The notes beneath the pieces were generated by a model. That model was not told the origin of the DNA. It was given only the letters and a program-made list of their open reading frames with translations, and did no database searches. The position numbers and the translations under genes were made by a program. Shown piece by piece: positions 27,657 to 38,107 of a stretch of 64,000 nucleotides of DNA. The stretch covers positions 6,506,001 to 6,570,000 of the forward strand of contig NZ_CP051680.1 of the NCBI RefSeq assembly GCF_012849095.1. Reading direction: 5' to 3'. Source of the stretch: Cohnella herbarum. Its GTDB lineage: Bacteria; Bacillota; Bacilli; Paenibacillales; Paenibacillaceae. Numbering within the stretch: position 1 is the first letter of the stretch; every line of letters starts with the position of its first letter.

Positions 27657-30600
27657 ATGAGAAGAAACGTGAGTTTATTGCTCTTATTCATGATGTTGGC
27701 GAGCGTAATACAGCCTTCTGTTGCCTTTGGCGAGAACAAGGAGCCGGAGACGAAAATCGGGACGGGCCATTGGGCAGAGGAAGCCCTCGGTAAATGGAAG
27801 GACTTAGGCTTGATTCAAGGTGATCCGTCGGGAAATCTTCAGCCTGACAGATCGATTACGCGTGCCGAATTCGCGGCTCTCGTTAATCGGCTCTTTAACC
27901 TAACGGATACAAGCGGCGGCAATTTCGCCGACGTTCGGCAGGGGCAGTGGTACGCGGACGATATGGCAAAGGCGAGAACGTCAGGTTACTTAACCGGCTA
28001 TGCCGACAGAACCGTCAAACCGCTGAGTCCCATCACGCGGGAAGAAGCGGTGGTCGTGCTTCAGCGGGTATTTAAGCTGGACGATTCTGAGGTTGCTGCG
28101 ACTCCGTTGGCATTCAAGGATTCGGACCAAATCAGTCACTATGCGAAGAAGGCTATAGCGCAGTTGGCTACGCTCGGCTATGTTTCGGGTTATCAGGACG
28201 GGACGTTCAAAGGCAAGCAATCGATCACGCGGGCTGAAGCAGTATCCATCATGAACCGGATCGCTCCCCTAATCATCAACAAAGCCGGCAATGTGGATGT
28301 TAAGAACGTAGAAGGAAACGTGCTCGTAAACGCAGCGGGCGTCACCCTAAGCAACATGAAGATCGCTGGAGATCTCATCTTAACGGAAGGGATCGGGGAA
28401 GGCGACGTTATCCTCGATAACGTAACCGTTACCGGGAACACATTCGTTCAGGGCGGCGGAGAGAATAGCATTAAGGCGATAGACTCCAAATTGAATACCG
28501 TGAGAATAAGCAAGAGGAATCATAAAATTCATTTTATACTTCTAGGGAGCTCGTCAGCAGACAGGGTCTATGCGAATAGCGGTACGATTCTGGACAATGC
28601 CACGGAGAGCGGAGAAGGCTTCGGACGAATCATGATTGCCAAATCTTTGCCCTCACAGGCGAAGGTGAGGTTCATCGGCCGGTTTACGAAGGTCGATACG
28701 GAAGCGGGAGATGGCTCGAACGCGGAGCCGATCGACATTCTCATTGACGGACCGGTAGGCGAGTTGATTTTGAATTTCAAAGCTAATATTATCGTTTCCC
28801 CAACAGGCTCGATAGGAAATCTGAAGATCGGTACGATGGCTTCCGGTTCAACCTTGGAAGGGAAAATAGAGAAGATCGACAATGCGGCGGACAATGTCCG
28901 ATATCAGGGAAAAATATTGCCCAAAACGGAGGATGCGACGGCGGTTCCGTCCTCAGCTGGGGGCAACTCCTCAGGCACTGGGCCTAACGTAGCCGCGTTC
29001 ACCGCAAAAGCAAGCAAAGGGACGGCCGCGGGAACGACCAAGGTTCAAGCCACTGCTTCTTCAGGCCTTCATCTAGCGGTTAAAGTCTCTCATGAGACAA
29101 TCGCGGAGCCCGTCCCGGGAACGAAAGCGCCGGCAGGAGGAACGGTGATCAACCCGTATGTCGCGGGGAGCGATATCGGCGGCGTCGATGGAGTCATCAA
29201 TAAATACGCGGGCGTCTATTTGCTTGATGCAAGTCATAAAGTCGTGAAATTCCAGCAGGTCGTACTGACTGAGGCTGAGATTGCACCGAAGCAATGGAAT
29301 CTCGTGTGGGATGATGAGTTCGATGGCGTCGGCATCGATCAAAGCAAATGGAACTATGTGGAGAAGGGCGACGGATTCGGGAATAGCGAGCTGCAGTACT
29401 ACACGGCCCGTACAGAGAATGCTCGGGTAGAGGACGGTTCGTTGATTATTGAAGCCCGCAAAGAAAATTACCAGGGGCAGCAATATACGTCGGCCAAGCT
29501 GACGACGGAGGATAAAGGCCATTGGACATACGGGAAGTATGAGGTGCGCGCTAAGCTTCCTAAAGGTCAAGGGATTTGGCCGGCGATCTGGATGATGCCT
29601 CAGGATATGGATATGTACGGTACATGGCCGGCTTCGGGCGAGATCGATATCATGGAGCTGGTTGGCAATGAGCCGGGAACCGTACATGGTACGCTGCATT
29701 ACGGCACGCCTCACACAAGCAGCGGTTATTCCTATAGCCTTCCGGGCGGAGGCGCGTTCGCCGACGATTATCATATATTCACGACGGAGTGGGAGCCGGG
29801 AGAATTGCGGTGGTATATGGACGGAGTTCTGTATGCCGTGCAGAACGATTGGTTTTCCTTGGATGGGACTCAGCCTGCGGATTATACCTATCCAGCGCCG
29901 TTTGACCGCGACTTCTACATGCAATTGAACGTAGCGGTAGGCGGTATATGGCCGGGAAGCCCGGATGCTACGACCGCGTTTCCCCAGAAGATGCTAGTCG
30001 ATTACGTTCGCGTTTACGAGATGGACCCGACATACGGCTATCGCCAGCCCGCCGAGGAACGTCCGGGGCAACGCGACCAAGGGAGCATAACGCCGGGTAA
30101 AACGCCGCTTGCCGATGGGAACTATATTTATAACGGTACCTTCGACGAGGATAAGCCCGATGTTGCAGGTATTCCCGAAGCGGCGAATTCCGATTACTGG
30201 ACGTTCAGGGTCGGCAATAACGGCGCTGCGACCGTTGGGAATGACAATGGAGCGATGAAGATCAACGTCTCCGATACCGGCGATGCCAATTATTCCACGC
30301 AGCTGATCCAGCAGCCCGTGCCTTTGCGGATCGGCAAGTTTTACAAAGTGTCTTTCGACGCGAAGGCATCCTCCGAACGATCGATCGAAGTCAAGCTTGG
30401 CAGCGGCGGCGAAGGCGGCTGGAAAGATTATGCGGCTCAATCCTTTAATCTGGGCACATCGATGTCGCGTTATGAGTTTGTGTTCAAAATGCAAGCCTTC
30501 ACGCACATGAACGCTCGTCTTGAGATGAACCTTGGAGGCAGCACCGGCTCGGTGTGGCTGGATAATATCAAGCTCGTGGAGACGGCAGGGCAGTCGGAGC

Positions 30601-33600
30601 AGAATCGGATTCCGTTAGCCGACGGGAATTATATATACAATGGATCGTTCGCGCTGGGCAAAGGCGGGATGAGTTATTGGACTTGGCTGAAGAATAGCTC
30701 CGCGAGCGCAACCGCATCCGTAGGCATCACGGCAGAGTCGAAGCCCTTCAAGGCTGCGATAATGAACGGGGGAAGCACGCCGGAAGCCGTCCAACTCGTT
30801 CAGGACAATATCTTCCTGAAAGGAAATGCTTATTACGTTGTATCGTTCGACGGGGCAGCAGAGCAAGCTACGGCCGTTCAAATCGACGTCGTCGATGCCG
30901 TCGACGGTACGAACTACTCCGGTGTCCGGACGATTCCGCTCGGGGTCGATCGGGAGAAGAAGCAATTTTATTTCCGCTTCGATTCCGCTCAAGATCGCAA
31001 TGTGAAACTGCGAGTCCTTCTTGGCGGTGGCCTGTCGAGGTGGGTCACGCTGGACGACTTCAGAATCGACGAGCGAAACGTTAATCGAATATCGACCGAT
31101 CCGGTATTCATACAAGCCGAGCATTATTTCTATCAAAGCGGGATTACGGTTTTGTCCGAAACGAACGGAAGCACTTCCGTCGAATCGTTCGGAACCGGAG
31201 ACTCTTTAGAATATTTGGTCGATATCGCGGTATCGGGGAATTACCAGTTCGCTTATCGGGCGAAGTCGGCAGGGGTAGGCGGCGCTATTCAGGCGACCAC
31301 GGATGAGGCAGCGGGTGGCCAAACGGTGATTCCCGATACAAGCGGCAACTGGCAGACCGTCGTTAGCGCGCCGCTCGCTTTGCAAGCGGGCGTGCAGATG
31401 ATCAAGCTCAAAGCGATTGCCGGCGAAATGAGCCTCAATTGGTTCGCGATCGCTCAAGATGGCAGCAACTTCTCCATCGATGACTCGGGCAATCTGATCA
31501 AGAACGGCAAGTTCAACGACGATCTCGCGCAGTGGGGGTTCTGGACGGAGGCGTCGGCTAACGTAGCTAACGACAACGGGAAGTTAAGGGTAACCGCCAA
31601 TTCCGTAGGCGGACAATCCTGGAGCATTCAGTCGACGCAATCCGATATTTCCTTGGCGGTGAATACGTTCTATACGCTTTCTTTTGACGCTAGCGCATCG
31701 GTTAATCGAAGAATCGGCGTAGCGATAGAGAATGCAGTGCAGAATCGTCTCATGCCGGACAAGACGATCGACTTGCAGTCCTCGATGACGCGCTATTCCT
31801 TCGACTTCGAGATGGGAGCAGCAGATCCGACTGGGAAGTTGGTGTTTTCCTTGGGTAACGTGGGTAATGCCGGAAGTTTGGGAAGTCACAAAATATGGAT
31901 CGATAACGTCAAGCTGCAAGTGACGAACAAGGTTGCGCCGCTTGACGCCGCGATCGAGCCGGGTACCGTTCCCGGTACGACGAGGGTTAACGCGGTGCCA
32001 GGCAGCGCTAATCATCTAGCGGCGTCTATCGGAAACGTCTCCGTGCCGGTACCGAATTACGGCGACAAGCTTCCCGATTCGGCAAATCTGGTTAATCCCT
32101 ATCTCGGCGGGGATAACTTGTTCGGCGCAAATGCGACAACGAATAAGTACTTGGCCATCTATGAGGCGGACGCGAACAACCGGATCGTGAAGTATAAGCA
32201 GTTCGTACTTACGGAGCAGGATATCCTCCCGACTGAAGCTACGGATCCTGCAGAGCTATTGGCTATTGCAAGTATTCAACCGGGTACGTCGCATGCGACG
32301 ACCCGAATCAACGCGAGCGCGGGAGGGGGCAATCATCTCGTCGCTAAAGTGTCCCATCAAGCGATAGCGACGCCGAATAAAGGGGATCGCGTTCCGTCGG
32401 GCGGGACAGTAGTCAATCCTTATCTTTCGGGTTCGGATCTGTCCGGCGTAGATGGGACTACGAACAAATACGTCGCATTGTACGAAGCGGATGCAGCCCA
32501 GCGCGTCGTGAAATTCAAGCTGCTGGAACTAACGGCGGCGAACATCAAATCGGAAAATTGGCAGATGGTGTGGAATGACGAATTCGATGACTCGGGGATC
32601 GATCCGGCGAAATGGAATTACGTTCAAGGCGGCGGTGGATACGGAAACCAGGAGCTGCAGAATTACACGAACCGAGCGGACAACGTAAGGATCGAGAACG
32701 GGGCGCTCGTGATCGAAGCGCGTAAAGAAAACTATCAGGGCTCAAGTTATACATCCGCTAAGCTCGATACGAGCGGTAAAGCGAAATGGACTTACGGCCG
32801 CTACGAGATTAAAGCGCAGTTGCCGGAAGGGCAAGGCCTATGGCCGGCAATCTGGATGATGCCGGAGGATATGGGGATGTACGGGACATGGCCGGCATCC
32901 GGAGAGATCGATATCATGGAAGCGCTGGGGCATGAACCGAGTACGATCCACGGTACGTTGCATTACGGAGTCGAGCATGCCAGCAGCGGGCAAAGCTACA
33001 CGCTTCCCGGCGGCCAAACGTTCACAAGCGGTTTTCACACGTATGCCGTAGAGTGGGAGCCGGGCGAGCTGAGGTTCTACGTAGACGACATTCTCTTTGC
33101 GGTACAGAACGACTGGTTTGCATACAACTATGAGAATCCCGACGTCTATACTTACCCTGCTCCTTTCGACCGCGATTTCTATATGCAGTTGAACGTTGCG
33201 GTCGGTGGCGTATGGCCGGGAAATCCCGATGCCTCAACCGTATTTCCGCAGAAAATGCTGGTCGATTACGTAAGGGTATACCAGCTTGACGAAGAGAAGT
33301 ACCGCAAGGCTCCGGGTCAACGGCCGGGACCGAGAGACTTAAGCGGCATTACGGGCACGGGCAAGACTCCTACGGCGGACGGTAACTACGTGTACAACGG
33401 AGCTTTCGATCAGAACGCACCGGACGTCGAGGGTATACCCGGAACCTCTAACTCCGATTATTGGACGTTTAATAACGGTACCGGATTCGGAGCGCAAGCA
33501 ACGGCGGCTTACGATAACGGGGCGATGCGAGTCGATATCTCGAACGGCGGCGGAGCTACGTATGCCGTTCAGTTAATCCAGAAGCCGATCCCTATCGAGA

Positions 33601-36600
33601 TGGGCAAATCCTATAAAATATCCGTGGACGCGCGAGCTTCGGCCAACCGGAATATCGAAGTGAAGACGAGTCAAGGCGGAGAAGGCGGATGGACCGATTA
33701 CGGCAAAGGAAACATGGCGGTAACGACGGAAACGAAAACTTATTCGTACACTTTCCGAATGCTCTCCAATACGCATCATACGGCGCGTTTGGAGATCAAC
33801 CTTGGCGGCTCGACCGGTTCGGTATGGATAGATAATGTACGCTTCGAGGAAGTGACGGACAATACGGTCGTCGAGAGACCGCCGCTTGCGAACGGGAACT
33901 ACATTTATAACGGCACTTTCGAGCTGGGAGCGAGTTATATGGGCTTCTGGACCTTCGAGAAAAATGCGGACGCAGCAGCAACAAGCAAGGTGGATCCCCA
34001 TGCGGGGCTTCGCGAGTTCCATGCCGCAATCGATAATGGCGGAAATTCCGAGTCGTCGGTTCGGTTAAAGCAGCGAGGCTTGCATCTGGTAAAGGACAAC
34101 TGGTATAAGATCCAGTTCAAGGCTCGTTCCGAATCGGCTCGTAGTATCGACGTCCGAATCGCGGGCGAAAGCGCTCGGTTTGCGCTTACATCGAATGACG
34201 GGGTATATAGTTATATTTTCAAAATGAACGGAAATTCCGACTTGAATGGAGAACTGCAATTCTTGCTCGGCGGTGATGGCGCGGATGTTTACATCGACGA
34301 TGTCGAGATGAAGCAGTACTTCCCTCCGTTAAGCAAGATGCTGCGGGGAGAAGACTTCGAGACTACGGAAGGCGTAACGATGAAGCCGAAGACGGCAGGG
34401 GGCCATTACGTAGCCTTCGACGATGATAGCGACTTTATCGAGAGCGGCATAGAGATTGCGGAGACGGGCGAATACGTCGTTTCTTATAAAGTTTCCGCCG
34501 TTGCCGGAGGCAAGTCGATTGGGGTTGAGCTTGACGGAGGCGCCAAGCGACTGCTCGCTGTACCTAACACGCATGGTTACGAGAGATGGAGCGTGGTGAC
34601 GGAGCGGGTGCAGCTGACGGCCGGACTGCATACGTGGAAGTTATCCGGAAAAGGCGTAAATCTAGATTGGATAGAGTTCGCGCCGGATTTGATCAGTAAC
34701 AATGCGATGGATACCGTAACCGATCCGTGGGTATTATGGGTTGGAACCGAAGATTGGGCTGGTTTCGCAGCCGGTTCCATGGCGATCGATAGTGGCGAGA
34801 TGAAGATCGATATCCAGAACCAAGGGAATCAATTCTGGAGCATACAGTTCAACCAGATGGGGATTTCTTTGAAGCAAGGCAAGAACTATAGGCTTTCCTT
34901 CGATGCCCGGTCTACGGTAAACCGTCAGGTTCGCGTATCCCTGGAGCAGGATGGAGGCTCTCCGCAATATTTACTGAAGACGCTAGACCTTGGCAACGGT
35001 ATGACGCGATACAGTTACGACTTCGCCATGAACCAGATCAGCCAAGAGAACGCTAAGCTGAATTTCGTCTTGGGCAACGTGTCCGGTATCGTCGGGGCGC
35101 ATCAAGTATATCTGGACAACGTCATTCTGTCGGAGACCGGAGAAGTCGTTCCCGAACTTGGCGGAGGAACGATGGCGAACTTGGCGCTCAACCAAACGGC
35201 GTCGGCTTCAAGCGGTAATGCCGCGCTTGCTTTCGACGGCAATCTCGCGACGCGCTGGGAATCCGCGCAAAGCGATCCGCAATCGATTCAGGTTGATCTA
35301 GGAAGCTCTCAAGAAATCGATTACGTGAAGCTCGACTGGGAGGGGGCGTACGGGAAAGCCTATTCCATCGACGTCTCGACCAATGGTTCGGATTGGACGA
35401 CCGTATTCTTAACGAGCGGCGGCAACGGGGGGCTCGACGAAATTCGATTCCACCCCGTGCAAGCGCGTTACGTAAAGGTTAACGGAACGGCACGCGGAAC
35501 GAATTACGGATATTCGTTGTTCGAATTCGCCGTTTATGCGCACGATGCCGGCTATATCGTCGAACCATCCGCTCCGCCTGCGCTCGTGGCGGATTCTACC
35601 GATGCGATTATCAAGCACGATACCGAAATCGCATTCGCGGATAACGAGCAGTGGCGTAATAGCATTACTTCCCTTAGCCTGAATGGAACGCCGCTCGTGA
35701 ACGGAATGGATTACTGGATCGTGCCGGGGAAAATACAGTTGAAGGGAACGGCGACTCCGACAGCCGGAGATTACGAGATCCGTATTCAAGCTATCCGTTA
35801 TGATGACGCGACCGTCACGCAAAGCATTTCGCCGATTCCTCCGACGGTAGATTTGGCGGTCGGCAAGTCGGCAACGGCCTCCAGCGGCGATGCCGCGTCC
35901 GCGTTCGACGGGAACGACGGAACGAGATGGATATCGGACGTTTCCGATCCGCAATGGATTCGCGTCGATCTTGGAGATGTCTACGATATCGGCAGAGTAT
36001 TGCTGAAATGGGAAGGAGCCTACGGTAAAACGTATAGCGTAGAAACTTCCGTTAACGGAACCGACTGGACGGAGGTTTACGCTACGAATATCGGCGACGG
36101 TGGAGTGGATACGTTTAATTTCGCATCCGCTCAAGCCCGTTATGTTCGCTTAATGGGCACGGAGAGGGGAACGATCTACTCTTACTCCCTGTGGAGCTTC
36201 GAGGTGTATCCTTACGATCCGAGCGGCTTGATGACACCGCCCGCGCTCATCGCGGACACAACGAATAACATTGTCGGGGAAGACGTACAGATCGGTTTCT
36301 CCGACGATCCGGCTTGGAGGACGGCGATCTCGGATATTCTCATCGATAACGTCAGCGTGATTGGTTCAGTTTACGCGAATGTCGGAAGCATCGAGATTCC
36401 GGCCTTGCTAATTCCGGAGGCGAAGGATTACGACATCCAAGTCGTTGCTACCGGTTATAGTCAAGCATCGGTCGTACAGACGGTGTCGGCAATTAATCTG
36501 GCTCTTAGCCCGGGCGTTACGGCATCGGCTTCCTCGGGAGATGCGAGCATGGCCATCGATGGCAATTCCGTTAGCAGATGGGAAAGCGAGCATAAAGTAG

Positions 36601-36866
36601 ATCCGCAGTGGATTATGGTCGACCTGAAGAGCAGCAAGACGATCCAGCGGGTTATCATCGATTGGGAAGGCGCCAGAGCTTCGTCGTATAAGGTTGAAGT
36701 TTCCGTTGACGGAGCAGGGTGGACGGAAGTTTACTCGACGACGACCGGCTCCGGCGCGAAGGATATTCTCACGTTCGGCCCGGTCTCGGGACAATACGTG
36801 AGAATGACCGGAACCGTCCGGGCGCTGCCTTACGGCTATTCCATATATGAGATTGCAATCTATTAA
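27657..36866 (+). CDS. Giant S-layer-anchored beta-1,3-glucanase with two GH16 domains
   Basis: Start ATG 27657 is set by AGGAG at 27645-27649; an in-frame ATG at 27642 lies upstream of that RBS. The 3069-residue protein has a signal peptide, three SLH domains (about 37-215), a beta-helix-like stretch (210-420), then about 100-residue module A (447-545), GH16 (545-793; catalytic E662-x-D-x-x-E667), two CBM4/9-like modules, a CBM6-like module and a third CBM4/9. The block is then repeated: A, A, GH16 (1633-1878; E1750/E1755), two CBM4/9, CBM6, CBM4/9. The C-terminus alternates three F5/8C (CBM32) domains with two HID/DUF1533 domains (2507-3069). SLH domains bind pyruvylated wall polymer. GH16 with GEIDIME and WPAIWMMP fits laminarinase-type activity; substrate is inferred. 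Confidence 0.9.
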   Translation: MRRNVSLLLLFMMLASVIQPSVAFGENKEPETKIGTGHWAEEALGKWKDLGLIQGDPSGNLQPDRSITRAEFAALVNRLFNLTDTSGGNFADVRQGQWYADDMAKARTSGYLTGYADRTVKPLSPITREEAVVVLQRVFKLDDSEVAATPLAFKDSDQISHYAKKAIAQLATLGYVSGYQDGTFKGKQSITRAEAVSIMNRIAPLIINKAGNVDVKNVEGNVLVNAAGVTLSNMKIAGDLILTEGIGEGDVILDNVTVTGNTFVQGGGENSIKAIDSKLNTVRISKRNHKIHFILLGSSSADRVYANSGTILDNATESGEGFGRIMIAKSLPSQAKVRFIGRFTKVDTEAGDGSNAEPIDILIDGPVGELILNFKANIIVSPTGSIGNLKIGTMASGSTLEGKIEKIDNAADNVRYQGKILPKTEDATAVPSSAGGNSSGTGPNVAAFTAKASKGTAAGTTKVQATASSGLHLAVKVSHETIAEPVPGTKAPAGGTVINPYVAGSDIGGVDGVINKYAGVYLLDASHKVVKFQQVVLTEAEIAPKQWNLVWDDEFDGVGIDQSKWNYVEKGDGFGNSELQYYTARTENARVEDGSLIIEARKENYQGQQYTSAKLTTEDKGHWTYGKYEVRAKLPKGQGIWPAIWMMPQDMDMYGTWPASGEIDIMELVGNEPGTVHGTLHYGTPHTSSGYSYSLPGGGAFADDYHIFTTEWEPGELRWYMDGVLYAVQNDWFSLDGTQPADYTYPAPFDRDFYMQLNVAVGGIWPGSPDATTAFPQKMLVDYVRVYEMDPTYGYRQPAEERPGQRDQGSITPGKTPLADGNYIYNGTFDEDKPDVAGIPEAANSDYWTFRVGNNGAATVGNDNGAMKINVSDTGDANYSTQLIQQPVPLRIGKFYKVSFDAKASSERSIEVKLGSGGEGGWKDYAAQSFNLGTSMSRYEFVFKMQAFTHMNARLEMNLGGSTGSVWLDNIKLVETAGQSEQNRIPLADGNYIYNGSFALGKGGMSYWTWLKNSSASATASVGITAESKPFKAAIMNGGSTPEAVQLVQDNIFLKGNAYYVVSFDGAAEQATAVQIDVVDAVDGTNYSGVRTIPLGVDREKKQFYFRFDSAQDRNVKLRVLLGGGLSRWVTLDDFRIDERNVNRISTDPVFIQAEHYFYQSGITVLSETNGSTSVESFGTGDSLEYLVDIAVSGNYQFAYRAKSAGVGGAIQATTDEAAGGQTVIPDTSGNWQTVVSAPLALQAGVQMIKLKAIAGEMSLNWFAIAQDGSNFSIDDSGNLIKNGKFNDDLAQWGFWTEASANVANDNGKLRVTANSVGGQSWSIQSTQSDISLAVNTFYTLSFDASASVNRRIGVAIENAVQNRLMPDKTIDLQSSMTRYSFDFEMGAADPTGKLVFSLGNVGNAGSLGSHKIWIDNVKLQVTNKVAPLDAAIEPGTVPGTTRVNAVPGSANHLAASIGNVSVPVPNYGDKLPDSANLVNPYLGGDNLFGANATTNKYLAIYEADANNRIVKYKQFVLTEQDILPTEATDPAELLAIASIQPGTSHATTRINASAGGGNHLVAKVSHQAIATPNKGDRVPSGGTVVNPYLSGSDLSGVDGTTNKYVALYEADAAQRVVKFKLLELTAANIKSENWQMVWNDEFDDSGIDPAKWNYVQGGGGYGNQELQNYTNRADNVRIENGALVIEARKENYQGSSYTSAKLDTSGKAKWTYGRYEIKAQLPEGQGLWPAIWMMPEDMGMYGTWPASGEIDIMEALGHEPSTIHGTLHYGVEHASSGQSYTLPGGQTFTSGFHTYAVEWEPGELRFYVDDILFAVQNDWFAYNYENPDVYTYPAPFDRDFYMQLNVAVGGVWPGNPDASTVFPQKMLVDYVRVYQLDEEKYRKAPGQRPGPRDLSGITGTGKTPTADGNYVYNGAFDQNAPDVEGIPGTSNSDYWTFNNGTGFGAQATAAYDNGAMRVDISNGGGATYAVQLIQKPIPIEMGKSYKISVDARASANRNIEVKTSQGGEGGWTDYGKGNMAVTTETKTYSYTFRMLSNTHHTARLEINLGGSTGSVWIDNVRFEEVTDNTVVERPPLANGNYIYNGTFELGASYMGFWTFEKNADAAATSKVDPHAGLREFHAAIDNGGNSESSVRLKQRGLHLVKDNWYKIQFKARSESARSIDVRIAGESARFALTSNDGVYSYIFKMNGNSDLNGELQFLLGGDGADVYIDDVEMKQYFPPLSKMLRGEDFETTEGVTMKPKTAGGHYVAFDDDSDFIESGIEIAETGEYVVSYKVSAVAGGKSIGVELDGGAKRLLAVPNTHGYERWSVVTERVQLTAGLHTWKLSGKGVNLDWIEFAPDLISNNAMDTVTDPWVLWVGTEDWAGFAAGSMAIDSGEMKIDIQNQGNQFWSIQFNQMGISLKQGKNYRLSFDARSTVNRQVRVSLEQDGGSPQYLLKTLDLGNGMTRYSYDFAMNQISQENAKLNFVLGNVSGIVGAHQVYLDNVILSETGEVVPELGGGTMANLALNQTASASSGNAALAFDGNLATRWESAQSDPQSIQVDLGSSQEIDYVKLDWEGAYGKAYSIDVSTNGSDWTTVFLTSGGNGGLDEIRFHPVQARYVKVNGTARGTNYGYSLFEFAVYAHDAGYIVEPSAPPALVADSTDAIIKHDTEIAFADNEQWRNSITSLSLNGTPLVNGMDYWIVPGKIQLKGTATPTAGDYEIRIQAIRYDDATVTQSISPIPPTVDLAVGKSATASSGDAASAFDGNDGTRWISDVSDPQWIRVDLGDVYDIGRVLLKWEGAYGKTYSVETSVNGTDWTEVYATNIGDGGVDTFNFASAQARYVRLMGTERGTIYSYSLWSFEVYPYDPSGLMTPPALIADTTNNIVGEDVQIGFSDDPAWRTAISDILIDNVSVIGSVYANVGSIEIPALLIPEAKDYDIQVVATGYSQASVVQTVSAINLALSPGVTASASSGDASMAIDGNSVSRWESEHKVDPQWIMVDLKSSKTIQRVIIDWEGARASSYKVEVSVDGAGWTEVYSTTTGSGAKDILTFGPVSGQYVRMTGTVRALPYGYSIYEIAIY

Positions 36867-36873
36867 ATGTTTG

Positions 36874-36916
36874 TGCCTCCTAACCATGATGCGAGTTATG
36901 GTTAGGGGGCATTTTT
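36874..36916 (+). terminator. Rho-independent terminator after the S-layer glucanase
   Basis: TGCCTCCTAACCAT (36874-36887) pairs with ATGGTTAGGGGGCA (36898-36911) around a 10-nt loop, with TTTTT following. Confidence 0.92.
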
Positions 36917-37369
36917 AGATGATGTTCGGGTTATCATATCTCCACCATCCGATGCCCGCCCGCCGTCTGTAGCCAAAATGTGCCTTTTTGGTCCGAAAGT
37001 AGGCCAAAAATGTGATTTGTAGAACGGAAGTATGGTGCGCTCACCAAAAGGAGGCCATACTTAAAATCGAGATGTAAAATGTACAACTAGTTTGGCCCAA
37101 ACCTCTCGTTTCCTCATTCTAATTGCAATTCTTACACTTAAATGGATTGAATTTGTGTCCAATCGAGATATTCTACTGAACTAGTTGCAGGATTTACACT
37201 TAGTCGTTAGAGAGAGCAAACCTTCGTAAACTAGTTGCAGGATTTACACTTAGGAGTACAAGGTTACCTGGGGTGCTGGAGTTATTATTATAAGTTCTAT
37301 CAGCGAAAAGAACTGTGCGACGCAACAGCAGAGACGATGTCCAGCTACAATTCATATTTCATACATGAT
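36917..37369. repeat. Intergenic DNA with inverted repeat and roughly 50-bp-spaced direct repeats
   Basis: No gene is visible. A 25-bp sequence starting AACTAGTTGCAGG and ending CACTTAG occurs identically at 37179-37203 and 37229-37253, exactly 50 bp apart; a weaker copy (17 of 22 positions) lies at 37119-37140. AAGTATGG (from about 37027) and CCATACTT (to about 37063) form an inverted repeat, and TTTTTGG/CCAAAAA another near 36985-37012. Confidence 0.75.
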
Positions 37370-37388
37370 ATGATATTGCAAATATCAT
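37370..37388 (+). promoter_or_regulatory. Candidate GntR operator upstream of gntR
   Basis: ATGATATT-GCA-AATATCAT is a perfect 8-bp inverted repeat with a 3-nt spacer, just before the RBS of the GntR gene. The same half-site TATGATATT recurs in the palindrome upstream of the SDR gene at 38108. Confidence 0.6.
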
Positions 37389-37405
37389 TGGAATAGGTGA
37401 GCCGC

Positions 37406-38080
37406 GTGTCCAAAAAACAATTAAGCCGTTACGTACTGACGGATCAACTGTATCTACTAATCAAAAATCAAATTCTTTCCCATGTGATGCAGGCGGGAGA
37501 TAAGATCAACATCGACAAGCTGGCCAGGGATCTCGGTGTCAGCAACATTCCGATCCGGGAATCCCTGTTCCGCCTTGCTTCGGAAGGGCTGGTAACCATC
37601 GTCCCGTTCAAGGGTATGTTCGTCGCCGAAATGAGCTTGAAGGATATCGACGAAATCTTCGAGATTCGGCAGTCCTTAGAGGAGCTATCCGTCCGCAAAG
37701 CGGTAAGCCGGGTACCGAAGGAGCTTCTGCGGCAGCTGTTGCGGGAAATCCAATCCGAAGACGGCGAGGCTCAGACGGATGGTTCTGAAGAGGTCGAACA
37801 AGGACAAGAAGACGCTATCTCGCGAATGAACGAGGGATTACACGGGACGATACTTCAATACGCCAAGAACGAGAACCTCAAGCAAACGGTGACCTTCCTC
37901 ATTGAGCGAATTCACCGGTATTTGAAGTTGCACCATTACCGGATCGAGTTTCGCGCGGAGAAGCTGGAACACGAGGCGATTATTCAAGCTCTGCTAGACG
38001 AGGATGCGGAGAAAGCCGTGCAAGCGATGCGTCTTCACCTGCAACATTCGCATCGGCGGTTGCGAGATAATTTTGAATAA
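37406..38080 (+). CDS. GntR-family regulator, FadR/FCD type
   Basis: A 224-residue regulator with an N-terminal winged helix (INIDKLARDLGVSNIPIRESLFRLASEGLV) and a helical FCD-like ligand domain containing metal-binding-type His positions in the C-terminal half. A Glu/Asp/Gln-rich insertion lies near residues 115-135. GTG 37406 is preferred because AGGTGA (37395-37400) precedes it by 5 nt; GTG 37397 lies within that RBS. FCD regulators typically respond to sugar acids, which fits the dehydratase encoded two genes downstream. Confidence 0.87.
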   Translation: MSKKQLSRYVLTDQLYLLIKNQILSHVMQAGDKINIDKLARDLGVSNIPIRESLFRLASEGLVTIVPFKGMFVAEMSLKDIDEIFEIRQSLEELSVRKAVSRVPKELLRQLLREIQSEDGEAQTDGSEEVEQGQEDAISRMNEGLHGTILQYAKNENLKQTVTFLIERIHRYLKLHHYRIEFRAEKLEHEAIIQALLDEDAEKAVQAMRLHLQHSHRRLRDNFE

Positions 38081-38107
38081 ACGGCGGCGTTAAATCTGAT
38101 TTACACT

